Shown here: in pieces, positions 54,295-64,000 of the stretch
How the letters are laid out: each line of letters begins with the position of its first letter
How positions within the stretch are numbered: position 1 is the first letter of the stretch
Assembly: GCA_917880885.1 (NCBI GenBank)
Contig: OU862922.1
Location: 27,218,627-27,282,626 of the forward strand
Direction: 5' to 3'
Length of the DNA: 64,000 nucleotides
DNA from: Limnephilus marmoratus
Lineage: Eukaryota > Arthropoda > Insecta > Trichoptera > Limnephilidae
Translations under genes and position numbers: made by a program
Notes under the pieces: model-generated
What the model was told of the DNA's origin: nothing
The model's database searches: none
The model's input: the letters and a program-made list of their open reading frames with translations, nothing else

Positions 54295-55113
54295 AATAGG
54301 CCACTTGCATGGACTTCTTAACGACTTGGAAAAAATCGTGTGGATAGATTTTTTTACTAAGATTACGAAAATGTTAGTAAAAATATTAAGAAATGTACAG
54401 TTTTTTAATTTATTTTTAAATAAATAAATCCATTATTTCGGCTCGTGACGTCACTACATGAAAATGTCCCGTCTCCGAAAAGTTTCCTATTAATTTTATA
54501 AAATTCCACACTGATTTATTTTTTTTATATGCCATCATTTTGATTTCAGGCGAATTTTTGAATTTGACATTTAACGTTCACTGGATTTATTGTTTGTTCT
54601 CTGCGAACGTATCATTTGGTTTGATTTTTTGACAGATGCAATGAAGAGAACCCCGTACATTTTACGTTGTACGTACCTATTTTAGAGGTATTATGATAAT
54701 GGTGCGGATTTTAACAAAATCAAATTTTATAATATTCTTATTATTACTATAATTTACAAATACAAGTATATTACATTTAATTTAGTAATATAGACGTTGA
54801 ACATTAAAATGATGAATCTAGGAAAAAAATATTTATGAGATTTAATATTTTTGGTACGCCTATTCTCCTGTGCCATTCGTGTGGAAAACGTTATTTTTTT
54901 AAAATGATTTTCGGCTATGTAATTATCGTTTTTTCGCACCAATAAAATTATGTCCCGTCTTTCCGGTTTATAAAAAATGGTCTGATTTTTCGGATTAAAT
55001 TTTTCAAAAAATCGCCAGGGTTTCAAAAATACGATAAAAAAATACAGAATGTTTTAGAATATTTGCCTAAACTGAAAAATAAAAATTAAAAAATTTGATG
55101 CAAGTGGCCTATT
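54295..55113. mobile_element. 819-bp element with 16-bp perfect inverted ends
   Basis: AATAGGCCACTTGCAT at 54295-54310 and its exact complement at 55098-55113. The inside is AT-rich, with a 90-codon - strand ORF (54754-55026) of no known family. Superfamily and target duplication unclear. Confidence 0.7.
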
Positions 55114-55424
55114 GCTTTTAGAATACTTTTTAAAAATAATAATTAAAACTATAATAAACGGCTTTGACATTTTTGTAAAGTCCATCATATTTAGCAGTAA
55201 ATATCTCTACCCCACACAAAAATTAAATAAATTTAATGAAAAAACTACGTCGCAAAATCTTATTACTGTTATAAAATAACACAATCATTCCCTTTTATCT
55301 GAAAAATGGAAAAGAAAGTCACGTCACGCCACCCTCACTTTTCTGCCAACTAAGGTCGGGTTATTTTAGACTTGATGAAATCAGACATGATTTGAGGTTT
55401 TGACGGCCAAAAGTATTATCGTGA
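55114..55424. other. Spacer, nothing recognised
   Basis: AT-rich DNA. Confidence 0.4.
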
Positions 55425-55612
55425 TTTATTTTTGGGGTATAATGCCGTCTTACGCTACCTCCTTCTTTAGCCAACGTTTCGAATAGCATTACAGTGTTCA
55501 TCGTAAGGGCAGATTTGACATGCACACACAGTTGCCCTGATGATGGACACTGTATTGCTGCCCGAATTGTTGGATAAATAATAACGGCGTAATACCCCAA
55601 AAATAAATAATA
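55425..55612. mobile_element. Penelope-like terminal repeats in inverted pair
   Basis: The left half (TTATTTTTGGGGTATAATGC, GCCAACGTTTCGAATAGC) is on the - strand and the right half (CCCTGATGATGGACACTGTA ... GGCGTAATACCCCAAAAATA) on the + strand, facing each other around 55525. Inverted terminal arrangements are known for Penelope-like elements. Confidence 0.7.
55537..55566 (+). ncRNA. Partial hammerhead-like core
   Basis: CTGATGA intact, stem II partly kept (GGACA...TGCCC) and GAATT in place of GAAAC. Probably inactive; it supports the family motif. Confidence 0.35.
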
Positions 55613-55689
55613 ATAAAATTGACGAAATCATATTTGATGAACATCAAATCGAATTTCAGTGGCAATTTAAATTTTTCAAAAATTTTTAA

Positions 55690-56085
55690 TGTAACCCCAC
55701 GTAGAACGCCCACGAGGAAAATAATTTCCCTTTGGGGATGTTATGTGGAGGATCTTTTTAAGGAAAGGAAAGATAGGAAGTTATAGAAAGGAAAAAGCAT
55801 GAAGGGTGGGTAGGAAACTGTGGGTCAGTGTTAACAACAGTGTACAAATTACTAAAATAAAATTAATAAATAAATAAATGAAAGAGACCATCTGGAGAGG
55901 TCACAGGGCTCCCCAAACCGGTCCCTCCTGATTCGCCGCCAAGACCTGAACGCACCTCACGAAAACCTAAGTCACCAAACGTAACGAAACATTCGGGGTG
56001 ACCTATGACAGAGGTGTTGGTTATCTAATAATTGGTTTACCAATATTGGTATTCATATCTACCCCTAAATTGAAAATACATGTAC
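55690..56085 (-). repeat. Family A SINE-like repeat, diverged
   Basis: On + it shows GAAAATAATTTCCCTTTGGG, TCACCAAACGTAACGAAACA and GACAGAGGTGTTGGTTATCT. An AT-rich insertion (AATAAATAAATAAATG) lies in the middle at about 55830-55880. Confidence 0.75.
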
Positions 56086-56859
56086 ACATTGAACGCTCTC
56101 TGTAGTAATCTGAATCTCGGTTCGTCTGAGCTTTTCAATAAATTGAGATCAGCTGTCAAGCCTAACGGTCATACTTTTATGCTTATTGGTTGATTACAAA
56201 AGATTAAAAGCTGAAACGGGTCGAGAATCAGCTTTTAACGGGAACCTTTTTATAATGTAAAAATGTTTGAAACACCTAAGTCAAGTGCGCTTGTTTGCAT
56301 ATGCACAAATCATCCAAGACTCAAACCTTTAATATATTCGTTGTTCGCATTTCGCCCGACGGGTTTGTCGTCAAATAAATCCAAGGTTCACGCGAGGTTC
56401 TGAACTTTGGTTAAATTATTAATGTCACCGTATCACGCCAGCCACGGCTAATAGTAAACCGCCTCACTTCACTTGTAAGGCAATAAATATCATTTTTCAG
56501 ACACATAAATTGTAATTAAAGCCACGTTAGGAACGAAACGAGCAATTTAAGCACAAAGGTGGGACAAAAAATATAATAGTAATTGATTATGTTAATTTTC
56601 TTAATTGTTATTTGGAGGTTGAGCTCAATTTATACGAGCATTTAATTTGAGTGCTAACTGGAAATATGGGATCGGTTACGGTTGATTTTGATAAGGAGGT
56701 TATGCTCCCCCTAAAACAGATTATTTATTTTAATTTTTCAATAACTTGATGAGTTAAACCTCAAATTGTATTATTTAATCATTGAAGACAATATAAATGC
56801 AATTAAGATACATTTTTTCATGAAAACATCTAATTATAATATTGAATCACTTCACTTAA
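56086..56859. other. Spacer, nothing recognised
   Basis: No supported gene or repeat. Confidence 0.4.
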
Positions 56860-57625
56860 AATAATTTACATGTCACTGCCAGAATCTATTATAAGATATG
56901 CATTAAACTTCCTCTCACTACCAGCACCGATACGATCTTCAATACTTTCAACGTTATGGACATTAAACAGCTCTACGCAAAATCCATCTTAGTTTATTTA
57001 CATAAAAACAAAAAAATCCTATACAAACCAATACAAATGATAGACAATACCCGAGCCAAAAATAAAGAACTTCTCCAAACTCCCTTTTCTAAAACCACCT
57101 TTGGACAAAAACACTTTAAATACATAGCTTGCAAACTACACAATACACTATTAGCTACGATTAGACAAACTGAATCAATGACCAAATTCAAACAAGATAT
57201 AAAGAAATGGATTATAAGTATTGGACGTTACACTACTGCTAACATCTGTAAAATAGAGACAGAATTACCATCTCACGTATGTCTTTACCCTTATTAAAGA
57301 AATTAAAATAATAAAATCCTATATGTTTAATATAACTCCCTATATATATTCGACAGGATTTACTACTTTATTCATCTCTTCCTTCACCTATATAATGCTC
57401 TCTTTATGGTATTAACCCTCAATTTAAATCATCTTTCTGTTTGAATTGTATAAATCAGTATGTATCTTACCTTAAATATTCTTATGTTATAATTAAATAT
57501 TCTTATGTATGATACTCATTTATGTACCTCTACGCCTGTCTCAACACAGGTATACCCTAGTGAGACAGGCATCGAATAATGTAATGTAAATATACCTTAT
57601 ATAGATAAATAAATAAATAAATAAC
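56860..57625 (+). pseudogene. LINE C-terminal fragment and 3' UTR
   Basis: The open part (56956-57297, 113 codons) reads MDIKQLYAKSILVYLHKNKK, FSKTTFGQKHFKYIACKLHN and FKQDIKKWI: the FGQ-x-x-F-x-Y-x-A-x-K-L-x-N tail of Jockey-like LINEs. The reverse transcriptase is missing. The 3' UTR carries a 9-bp hairpin (GCCTGTCTC/GAGACAGGC, 57534-57570) with CCTAG in the loop, then (ATAA)n. Confidence 0.75.
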
Positions 57626-58198
57626 CAATCTGAAACAAGTCCAAGTTGTACAAAACGCAATTGTAAAATTATTTGTCGTCCCTAATATTTTCAAACAGAG
57701 ACATAATACACCGTTGCTGTTTCAGAGTGCCAAAATTTTACATGTTAAGGCAATACTATGGCACAAAATTATAATTCAGCATATCTTTACCCCGCAGCAT
57801 AAAGAAAAATTAGAACATAAATACAACACTAGATTCACGCGCAGCGACGGGTTAATCGTTCCTAAATGTCGTAATAAGTACGGACAGAGGACGTTTGAAT
57901 ACAACATACCGAAGATATTTAATTTATTACCTGACACTATAAAGCAATGTAATTCTATGAATAAGGTTAAATTTATGGTGAAAAATTGGCTATCGGAAAA
58001 AAAAATTATAATGATATGTAAGTATGAAAAAATGTTGAATCTGTAGATACAATATGTAAATTATAACTTTTAAAATGTATAATATGTAACTAAAATATAA
58101 GCACCTGTTGACAAGCCAATTCAATTGGCTTGTCAGGACTTGTTTGTTGATATTTATGTATTAACTATACTTTCAATAAATTAAAAAAAAAAAAAAAA
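57626..58198 (+). pseudogene. LINE C-terminal fragment, 3' UTR hairpin and poly(A)
   Basis: The frame reads QVQVVQNAIVKLFV, LHVKAILWHKIIIQ, NTRFTRSDGLIVPKCRNKYG and FEYNIPKIFNLLPDTIK (ORF 57714-58046 plus upstream codons), the C-terminus of a different LINE of the same general type. The 3' UTR has a perfect 12-bp stem at 58110-58134 (GACAAGCCAATT paired around one C) and the element ends in a run of A at 58182-58198. It starts directly after the (ATAA)n tail of the previous LINE fragment. Confidence 0.8.
58110..58134 (+). other. Perfect 12-bp palindrome in a LINE 3' UTR
   Basis: GACAAGCCAATT, one C, then its exact complement, about 50 bases before the poly(A). Possibly the reverse transcriptase recognition hairpin. 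Confidence 0.7.
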
Positions 58199-58429
58199 TC
58201 ATTGACAATATAAGCGAGTCCCAAAAGAAAATTTCAACAGAAAGATCAGAAAAAGATTCGGTCGCATCTTGTAATTGAATGCTCCTGGCCTTAGCCGTGC
58301 CGGGGTTCTGTTCTAATCACTGAGCTAATTCGAACCCATCCCTTTCATTATAATTTGAAGTTTTCCTCACTGGATTTAGTTCGTTAAGAATCTTACAATC
58401 ATACATAAAGACAGCTTCCAATAAAAATA

Positions 58430-58840
58430 AACATGTGCTATGCATAAAAATCTTGTCTTAAACGTTAGTTTATCAATTAAAAAAAAATAATAATAATTAA
58501 TATTTGACAAGTTAAAGTATTTCACCAAAAAATGTAGACATAATTTGTCTCGACGCCACCTAGCGAGAGATTTAGTACAAACAATGCCTCTCTCACAAAA
58601 ATAAAGTTTTCAGATGGAAAAATGTAATAAACAATAATTGTTGAATGAAACACTAGTATATGTTGAATTATTTGGCGGGTATTAGATAAGCCGCCATAGC
58701 TCAGTGGTGAGAGAACCTGACCGGCAATCAGAAGGATACGGGTTCAAGTCCCGTCGGCGGCAAGTATCTTTTCTTGGAAGATTTTTTCAATGCAGATGAG
58801 TGTTTTAGGCTAATAATTATTGCTTATAATAATTGTTAAA
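58430..58840 (+). repeat. Family D tRNA-bearing repeat unit
   Basis: Same layout as the - strand unit at 22609-23036: CTATGCATAAAAATCTTGTC, CGACGCCACCTAGCGAGAGA, GATAAGCCGCCATAGCTCAG, the tRNA-like part, AAGTATCTTTTCT and TTATTGCTTATAATAATTG. A complete single unit of about 410 bp. Confidence 0.85.
58690..58761 (+). tRNA. tRNA-like sequence, apparent anticodon GGC, probably pseudo
   Basis: 72 nt. Stem pairing is kept except for the last acceptor pair and one anticodon-stem pair (different from the mismatch in the 22687 copy). Loop CCGGCAA and C at position 33 are the same. The D arm reads GCTCAGTGGTGAGAGA. Confidence 0.5.
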
Positions 58841-58884
58841 CATTAAGAAAATGAAGATAATGTTGGTAAACATGACCGAAGGGA

Positions 58885-58960
58885 ATGACGTTGATATAGC
58901 TTAGTGGGTATATCGAGGCCCGACAAGCTAAGGTTTTGGGTTGAATTCCTAGATGCGATC
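58885..58960 (+). repeat. tRNA-like head of another repeat
   Basis: GTTGATATAGCTTAGTGGGT (box A) and GGTTTTGGGTTGAATTCCT (box B) at tRNA spacing, with poor stems. Probably a SINE head or a tRNA pseudogene. Confidence 0.4.
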
Positions 58961-59174
58961 GAATTTTTTAATGATTTTTCCGTTAAAAATTTTCGTTTGG
59001 GAGTAGCTAATATTGTTTTCAATGATTTCATATTATTTTATTTGGCTATTCAAGGGGTTGATTTTTAATCTATATTTGGTTAGTAATTGTTATAATATTA
59101 ACGCAACAATGAGAATTATTAAAAATGATTTTGTTTTATAAAAAATAGATATTTTCATTTTCTAATACAGCACA

Positions 59175-59300
59175 AGAGTCCCAAATACTGGGAGAACGTT
59201 GGAATATGGCGTCACCAATTGGATTATGTTGTGTAGCTGGATTAGGATTAGGTAGGGAAAGGAAGGAGATTAGAAAGACGAAGGTTAGAAAATATTATTG
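59175..59300 (-). repeat. Family B fragment
   Basis: ATGGCGTCACCAATTGGATT and GTTGTGTAGCTGG follow the family B 3' part on the - strand; strongly diverged. Confidence 0.45.
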
Positions 59301-60088
59301 TCGAAAATAATATTAACTTTTATTGTTGTTGTTTTACAGACTTGAAAGGCTCCGTTGTGACAGTAAACTTTCATTCAACTTAATAGACAAGTACATTGTG
59401 TATCATTTTGATCAAATTGTTATAAGGTGTATTAAACTTATCACAGTGTGTTCAAAACCTGTAATGCGTGGAGAATCGGCGTTTAACGGACACCATTCGA
59501 ATAAAAAAAAAGTCATGATCAACGATTGGTTATATTCCTCAGAGTCTTCGGAGTTTTTCCCCCCTTCGTCAATTAGAATTATTCTTTAAGAAAACTTTCG
59601 TTAAACTGGTTTTAAGGAGTAAACGTTTGATTTGTTTGCAACCAGCTCAATTATAACGCATATTCACGATGGGAATGTTTTGCCATAGTGAGTTGAACTG
59701 TCCTAGCTATTTTGTTATTATTTTTAAAAATTCAAATAAATTTCATCAAAAACTTTCAACTTTCTTTTGTTTGGATCTGGTAATAACACGGAGAAATTAC
59801 TGTACTGTTTATTTGTCATTAAACGTGTATATATTACAGCGCCCTTGTGGTGATTTTTCACAAAAACGGCGCTCTACAAATTATCAAATTATTATTATTA
59901 TTATACTACCAAACGCTGAATGGATCTAAAGTCATTTATAATAATTAAATGTAGCTTCGTTTAATAAAAAAAATAGAACATTAACGTATACGAAAAAGGA
60001 GGTTAGTTAGGTCAGTTTCCTTAAACCGTCGCCGTTGGGAAAGGGGTTTTATCCCTCCAATGTTCAAAGATTTGGTGTTCCTCTAATG
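59301..60088. other. Spacer with a family F tail
   Basis: 59838-59905 is a family F tail (ACAGCGCCCTTGTGGTGATT, GGCGCTCTACAAATTATC, (ATT)n). The 86-88 codon ORFs at 59323 and 59669 match no family. Confidence 0.5.
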
Positions 60089-60366
60089 CAGTGGTTTCCA
60101 AAGTCATCCGTACGGACCCCCAAGGGTCCCCAGGATCATCCAGGGGTCCGTGGAAAATAAAATTTGATTTGGGGGTCCTTTTATTGACTCATTTGGACGT
60201 CAGAAGGTCCGTGGGATGATTTTGACACATTTTTATTTATAAGGAAGTTTCGGGTTCCACCCCATATCCCATTTTACCCCCTCCGTTGTGCTATCAGCCC
60301 CGGGGTCCGTGGGCCAAAACAGTTTGGGAAAGGTGTCCGTAGGCCAAAAGAGTTTGGGAACCACTG
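60089..60366. mobile_element. hAT-type MITE (278 bp) with 8-bp target duplication
   Basis: Ends CAGTGGTTTCCAAAG and, reversed, CAGTGGTTCCCAAAC, flanked on both sides by CTCTAATG (60081-60088 and 60367-60374). The CAGNGG ends and 8-bp duplication are diagnostic for hAT elements. The inside has GGGGTCC repeats and no ORF. Confidence 0.95.
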
Positions 60367-60604
60367 CTCTAATGAAAGGGTTTTAAACACCGCAACCCAA
60401 GCCTTAATCGGTAAACATACTTAACAGTCAATTTCATTAAAATCGTTAACAAGATATGAAAAATCAATTCTCGTTTCCCGGGACAGGATATAAATCACGA
60501 TAAATCAAAGTCACGATAGGACATAAATCCGACCTAATAAAGCAATCATTTCAAAATACTTATAATGTTTCTGCATTGTGGATGATTTTTTTTTTTTTTT
60601 ACAG

Positions 60605-61012
60605 TGAATAACCGCACAAGAATCTCAACTGCTCCCGTCTGGAGCCAGTGAGACTATGGCATCCCCAATTGGGGTATGTTGTGAGGCTGAAGGTAGTGGG
60701 GAGGGGAAGGAGGTGGGGAAGAGGAAGGTTGGAAAGTACCTGGCTATTCAGATCTGGTCACCAAACATGGCTAAAGCCATTTTCAAGCAACGTTTCAATT
60801 CTGAATGGTGGTCTTACACCAGGGCGATACTGATAGTATCTTCCACTCTGGAACATGCCGCAAATATACTATATATTATTTTAATTAAATAAATTGTGAA
60901 ATAACACAAATAAATCAAATAAAATTTATTTGCGCATGTCGGGTTTGAACCCGCGACCTCCGGACTGTGAGTCAAGAGTCTTACCCACTGGACTACGGAG
61001 GTGTCGAGGTGT
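60605..61012 (-). repeat. Family B tRNA-derived SINE, full length
   Basis: On the - strand from 61000: CCTCCGTAGTCCAGTGGGTA (box A), GAGGTCGCGGGTTCAAACCC (box B), the body with GGAAGATACTATCAGTATCG, and the end CATAGTCTCACTGGCTCC. The best-kept copy. Confidence 0.9.
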
Positions 61013-61375
61013 AACATCGCATTCTTGTTATAATTCATAAACCTACTGAACAGATCGCGTGTTTTGTTCTGGATTCAACACAGTGGGGTGCCGTAACTTT
61101 TCTAGATTCCTCAGATCTGACTTGACCTTTTACCTCTATCTAAAAACTGATGGCATTATGATTTTCTGTTTTGCTACCTGAGAACAGGTGATACTCACTA
61201 AGAAATTTGCGTAATTGAGGGATAGAAAGGTAAAAAACCGGTTTTGAAAACATAAAACTTATTAAAATCACCATTGAGGCGTTCGTATATGTTTTAAGCT
61301 GAAAATTTCGCAATTCGTAGGAAAACCGTACGCATATTATGAGAGTAATACTAATTAAAGCTGATAACTCACAAA

Positions 61376-63600
61376 CAGATTCTCCCTTAATTAAAACCAG
61401 AATTGTGTTCAGAATATATTAACGAATGAATTTCATTTGTGTATTCATCTGCTGATACATTTCGAAAGAGAACATTATTTTTTTCGAAGTGTAGTTATAA
61501 AATTCTAGTTGCAGTCTATGTATGTGCTGCCAGAATCAAAGAGAAACCATTTTCATATTCTGAGTGTAGTTTTAATTCGCCAAATACAGATTTAATTTAA
61601 CCCGTATAATCATGGGAGACGCAAATTGTCCCAAACATTTAATTTTAAAATAAAATTGTGAAATTACGTCCCACACAGTTTATTAAAAATAAATTTGTGA
61701 TTGTGATAAAAAGTTAAGGTACAGTTTTATTACATTTTTTTTAAGAAAAGGAATCTATATTTAAAATTTCAAGTTTATTCTATTTTAGGTACTATAATTC
61801 GAATATTCGCAGACGTGTATTTTTGAGCCAATCCACATTTCCAATATCAAAATTTTAACAATAATGTTCTAATAAGCACGTCGGAAAAATAACTATATCT
61901 AGATTTTAGAACAATTTTGTTTTTTGCAAAAGGATAAAAAAATAAATAAAAAGGAACATTTAAAATGCATGGGAAGAACCGGAAATTTTGTGCGCAAACA
62001 TTGACAGGCTAAAGTGTATAGATTTATTTTCTTATTATTCGAAGGGTTAAATCAGTTTTCATAATGTAAAATTCCATTTGAGGATTCATCTGCCGACACA
62101 ATTCAAAGGAAAACATTATCTTATTTGAAGTTCAGTTTTTAAATTTCTGGTTGCTGTATAATCAGTTGACTCTGTATCCTGTATGTGCTGCAGGATCAAA
62201 GAAAAACCATTATAATAAACAAATTAATAAATAAATAAATTATCATGTTCTGAGTGTACTTTTAATTCACCGCAAACAGACTTAATTCTAATCAATTTTG
62301 TGTTGAGAATGTAAATTTCCAGTTGTGGATTCATCTGTTGACATATTTCAAAGGAAAACATCCTCTTATTTGAGGTTCAGTTATAAAATTCTATTTGCAG
62401 ACTATGTATGTGGTGCCAGAATCAAAGAAAAACCATTTTCATGTTCTGAGTGTAGTTTTAATTCACCAGATTTACTTTAAACCAGTACAGAATGTAAAAT
62501 TCCAGTTCATAATCTGCTGACACATTTTGAAGGAAAACATTTTGTTATTCGATGTGCAGTTATAAAATTCTAGCTGCAGACTATTTATTTAATGCCAGAA
62601 TCAAAGAAAAACCATTTTCATGTTCTGAGTGTAGTTTTAATTCAGCGCATACGAACTGGTTTTGTGTTCAGAATTCTACGATAAATTAAATAACGATTTG
62701 CAGATTCATCGCGCATCGGGTGAAGTTTTACATTTGAGTTACATAATGCTGTAAATCTCTGGGAAATTGATTGTTGCGTGTGTCACTATTATTTGGGGAC
62801 TCTAACGCAGGCAATCAATCAACTTTGGAGTAGAATTTATAAACATGATTTTCGTTGAAAAAATACTCATAAAATGTAATTATTAAAAAATCCGACTCGT
62901 ATATAAATAGGTCGTAATAAAAAAAATAGGATTTCCGAATACGATCCCCCCTCCCCCGCCGCTTGAAGTACCCAAATAAGGGGGCGGCGAAATTTTCCTC
63001 CGCCCCGATGTTCTGAGTGTAGTTTTAATTCACCACCTACAGATTTAATTAAAACCAGTCTCGTATTCAGAATGTAAGTCCGGCAGAATAAAAAAAAACC
63101 CTTTTCATGTTCTGAGTGTAGTTTCAATTCACCGCGTACAGATTTAATTAAAACCAGTTTTGTGTTCAGAATGTAAGTGCCTCTAGAATCAAAGAAAACC
63201 ATTTTTTTTCTTTTGAGTGTAGTTTTGATACACCGCATATTTAGTTTAATTTAAACCAGTTTTGTGTTATCAATATTACAATAAATTGCCGATTCATCGT
63301 GTACCGAGTGAAGCTTTGCATTTGGGTTGCATTCCGTATGTATGCGTGATGAAGATGCGAAATTCTATTTCAGGCGTACCATTCTCGATTTCTGAGAGCA
63401 GTTATGTATAAATTTGTAGTAGAATTTATAAGCATAATTTTATTGGAAGAGTACTCGGCAAATGGGATTATAAAAATCGGCATAAAAAAATAGGATATCT
63501 ACCCCCCACCCGGTCCCGTTGAAAATCCGCGGAGGAAGTACCTGTAGAAGTTATGGAGGAGGAGGGGGGTGGGGGGGGGGCAAACTTTCCCCCGCCCCGG
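61376..63600 (+). repeat. Complex satellite with higher-order structure
   Basis: Units of roughly 190-220 bp share AACCATTTTCATGTTCTGAG, GTAGTTTTAATTCACCG, CAGTTATAAAATTCTAG and GTGCTGCCAGAATCAAAG (starts near 61376, 62060, 62282, 62470, then shortened units at 63010, 63110 and 63190). A second module with GATTCATCGCGCATCGGGTG and AAATAGGATTTCCGAATAC at 62690-63010 recurs diverged at 63280-63600, so the array has a larger repeat of about 590 bp. An unrelated insertion lies at about 61605-62030. The 123-codon - strand ORF here just reads the repeats. Confidence 0.8.
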
Positions 63601-63980
63601 GCGGCCGAAACCCATGCTACGCCACTGCCTAAGGAAAATAATTTCTGGGAGTCAATGTGTCCAGGAGTGACGGACGTACGAATCCATTCCTCCCACTGTG
63701 GTGCAAGGCGGTGGGATTCCTACCCACCCTTTATACCTCTTTCCTTTCTAGAACTCCTTATTAATTTGTTATTATTATTTTTTGAATAACCTACATACAT
63801 AATATAATAGATTTAAAAATATAGATAGTTCAAGGCTAATTATAGTTTAAGGCTAATTGTTTTAAACAAAATTGCCCAAATATCCCCCCTTTCCTTAAAA
63901 ACACACCCAAAGATGACATAGGCCCTGAGGGAAATTGTTTTCCCCAGGGCCCCCTATCTGCAGCCAACGTGAAAATATAT
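63601..63980. repeat. Family A repeat, rearranged by inversion
   Basis: 63640-63712 (GTGTCCAGGAGTGACGGACG, CTCCCACTGTGGTGCAAGGC) is in - orientation, then directly ATTCCTACCCACCCTTTATA in + orientation, then the + strand tail at 63885-63975 (GATGACATAGGCCCTGAGGG). A (TTTA)n run ends the window. Confidence 0.7.
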
Positions 63981-64000
63981 TTATTTATTTATTTATTTAT

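Noticed and set aside
62867..63238. 123-codon - strand ORF with an internal repeat (TYILNTKLVLIKSV twice)
   Set aside because: It is the translation of satellite monomers; the protein repeat only reflects the DNA repeat.

Overview
The window looks like gene-poor, repeat-rich animal nuclear DNA, almost certainly from an insect. The evidence is the AT-rich background, GT-AG introns, a Mag-like Ty3/Gypsy element, Jockey- and RTE-type LINEs, a Helitron of the CTAG-ending kind common in moths and butterflies, and many short inverted-repeat elements. Lepidoptera is my best guess, from repeat types and frequent TAGGTACCTA-like words; this is not proven. There is no bacterial-style operon, CRISPR array or rRNA.

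Layout. 1-4927 is an almost complete Ty3/Gypsy retrotransposon: the end of the 5' LTR, gag, pol and the 3' LTR, with the two LTR copies identical over the 73 bp that can be compared. 4.9-31 kb is a graveyard of short interspersed repeats with no convincing host gene. It holds two SINE-like families, RTE fragments, Penelope-like fragments with hammerhead-like cores, tRNA-bearing repeats, PIF/Harbinger-like and hAT-like miniature elements, and a nested insertion at 23.5-24.1 kb. 31.2-32.3 kb is the 3' half of a Jockey-type LINE. 35.8-41.1 kb is the only host gene recognised: three exons of a Pro/Gln-rich protein with Zasp/LDB3 (Z-disc PDZ-LIM) hallmarks on the + strand, its 5' exons not seen. 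44.8-48.2 kb is a large LINE on the - strand with ORF1, endonuclease and reverse transcriptase, broken by one frameshift. 49.4-50.1 kb is a Helitron. 50.4-58.2 kb is a mix of Penelope-like remains, decayed LINE 3' ends, a 127-bp satellite lodged inside one LINE and an 819-bp inverted-repeat element. 58.4-64 kb carries another tRNA-bearing repeat, an hAT miniature element with a perfect 8-bp target duplication, a SINE and a complex satellite.

How things work together. The most informative relation is between the Jockey LINE (31.2-32.3 kb) and a family of about ten non-coding repeats ('family A'). Family A ends in the same roughly 75-90 bp as the LINE, including the LINE's last codons and stop, and folds into a double stem whose outer stem the LINE shares. 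That is the expected signature of a SINE that borrows a LINE's reverse transcriptase. Names such as family A-I are local labels for this window, not database names. Family membership was judged by eye; no searches were run.
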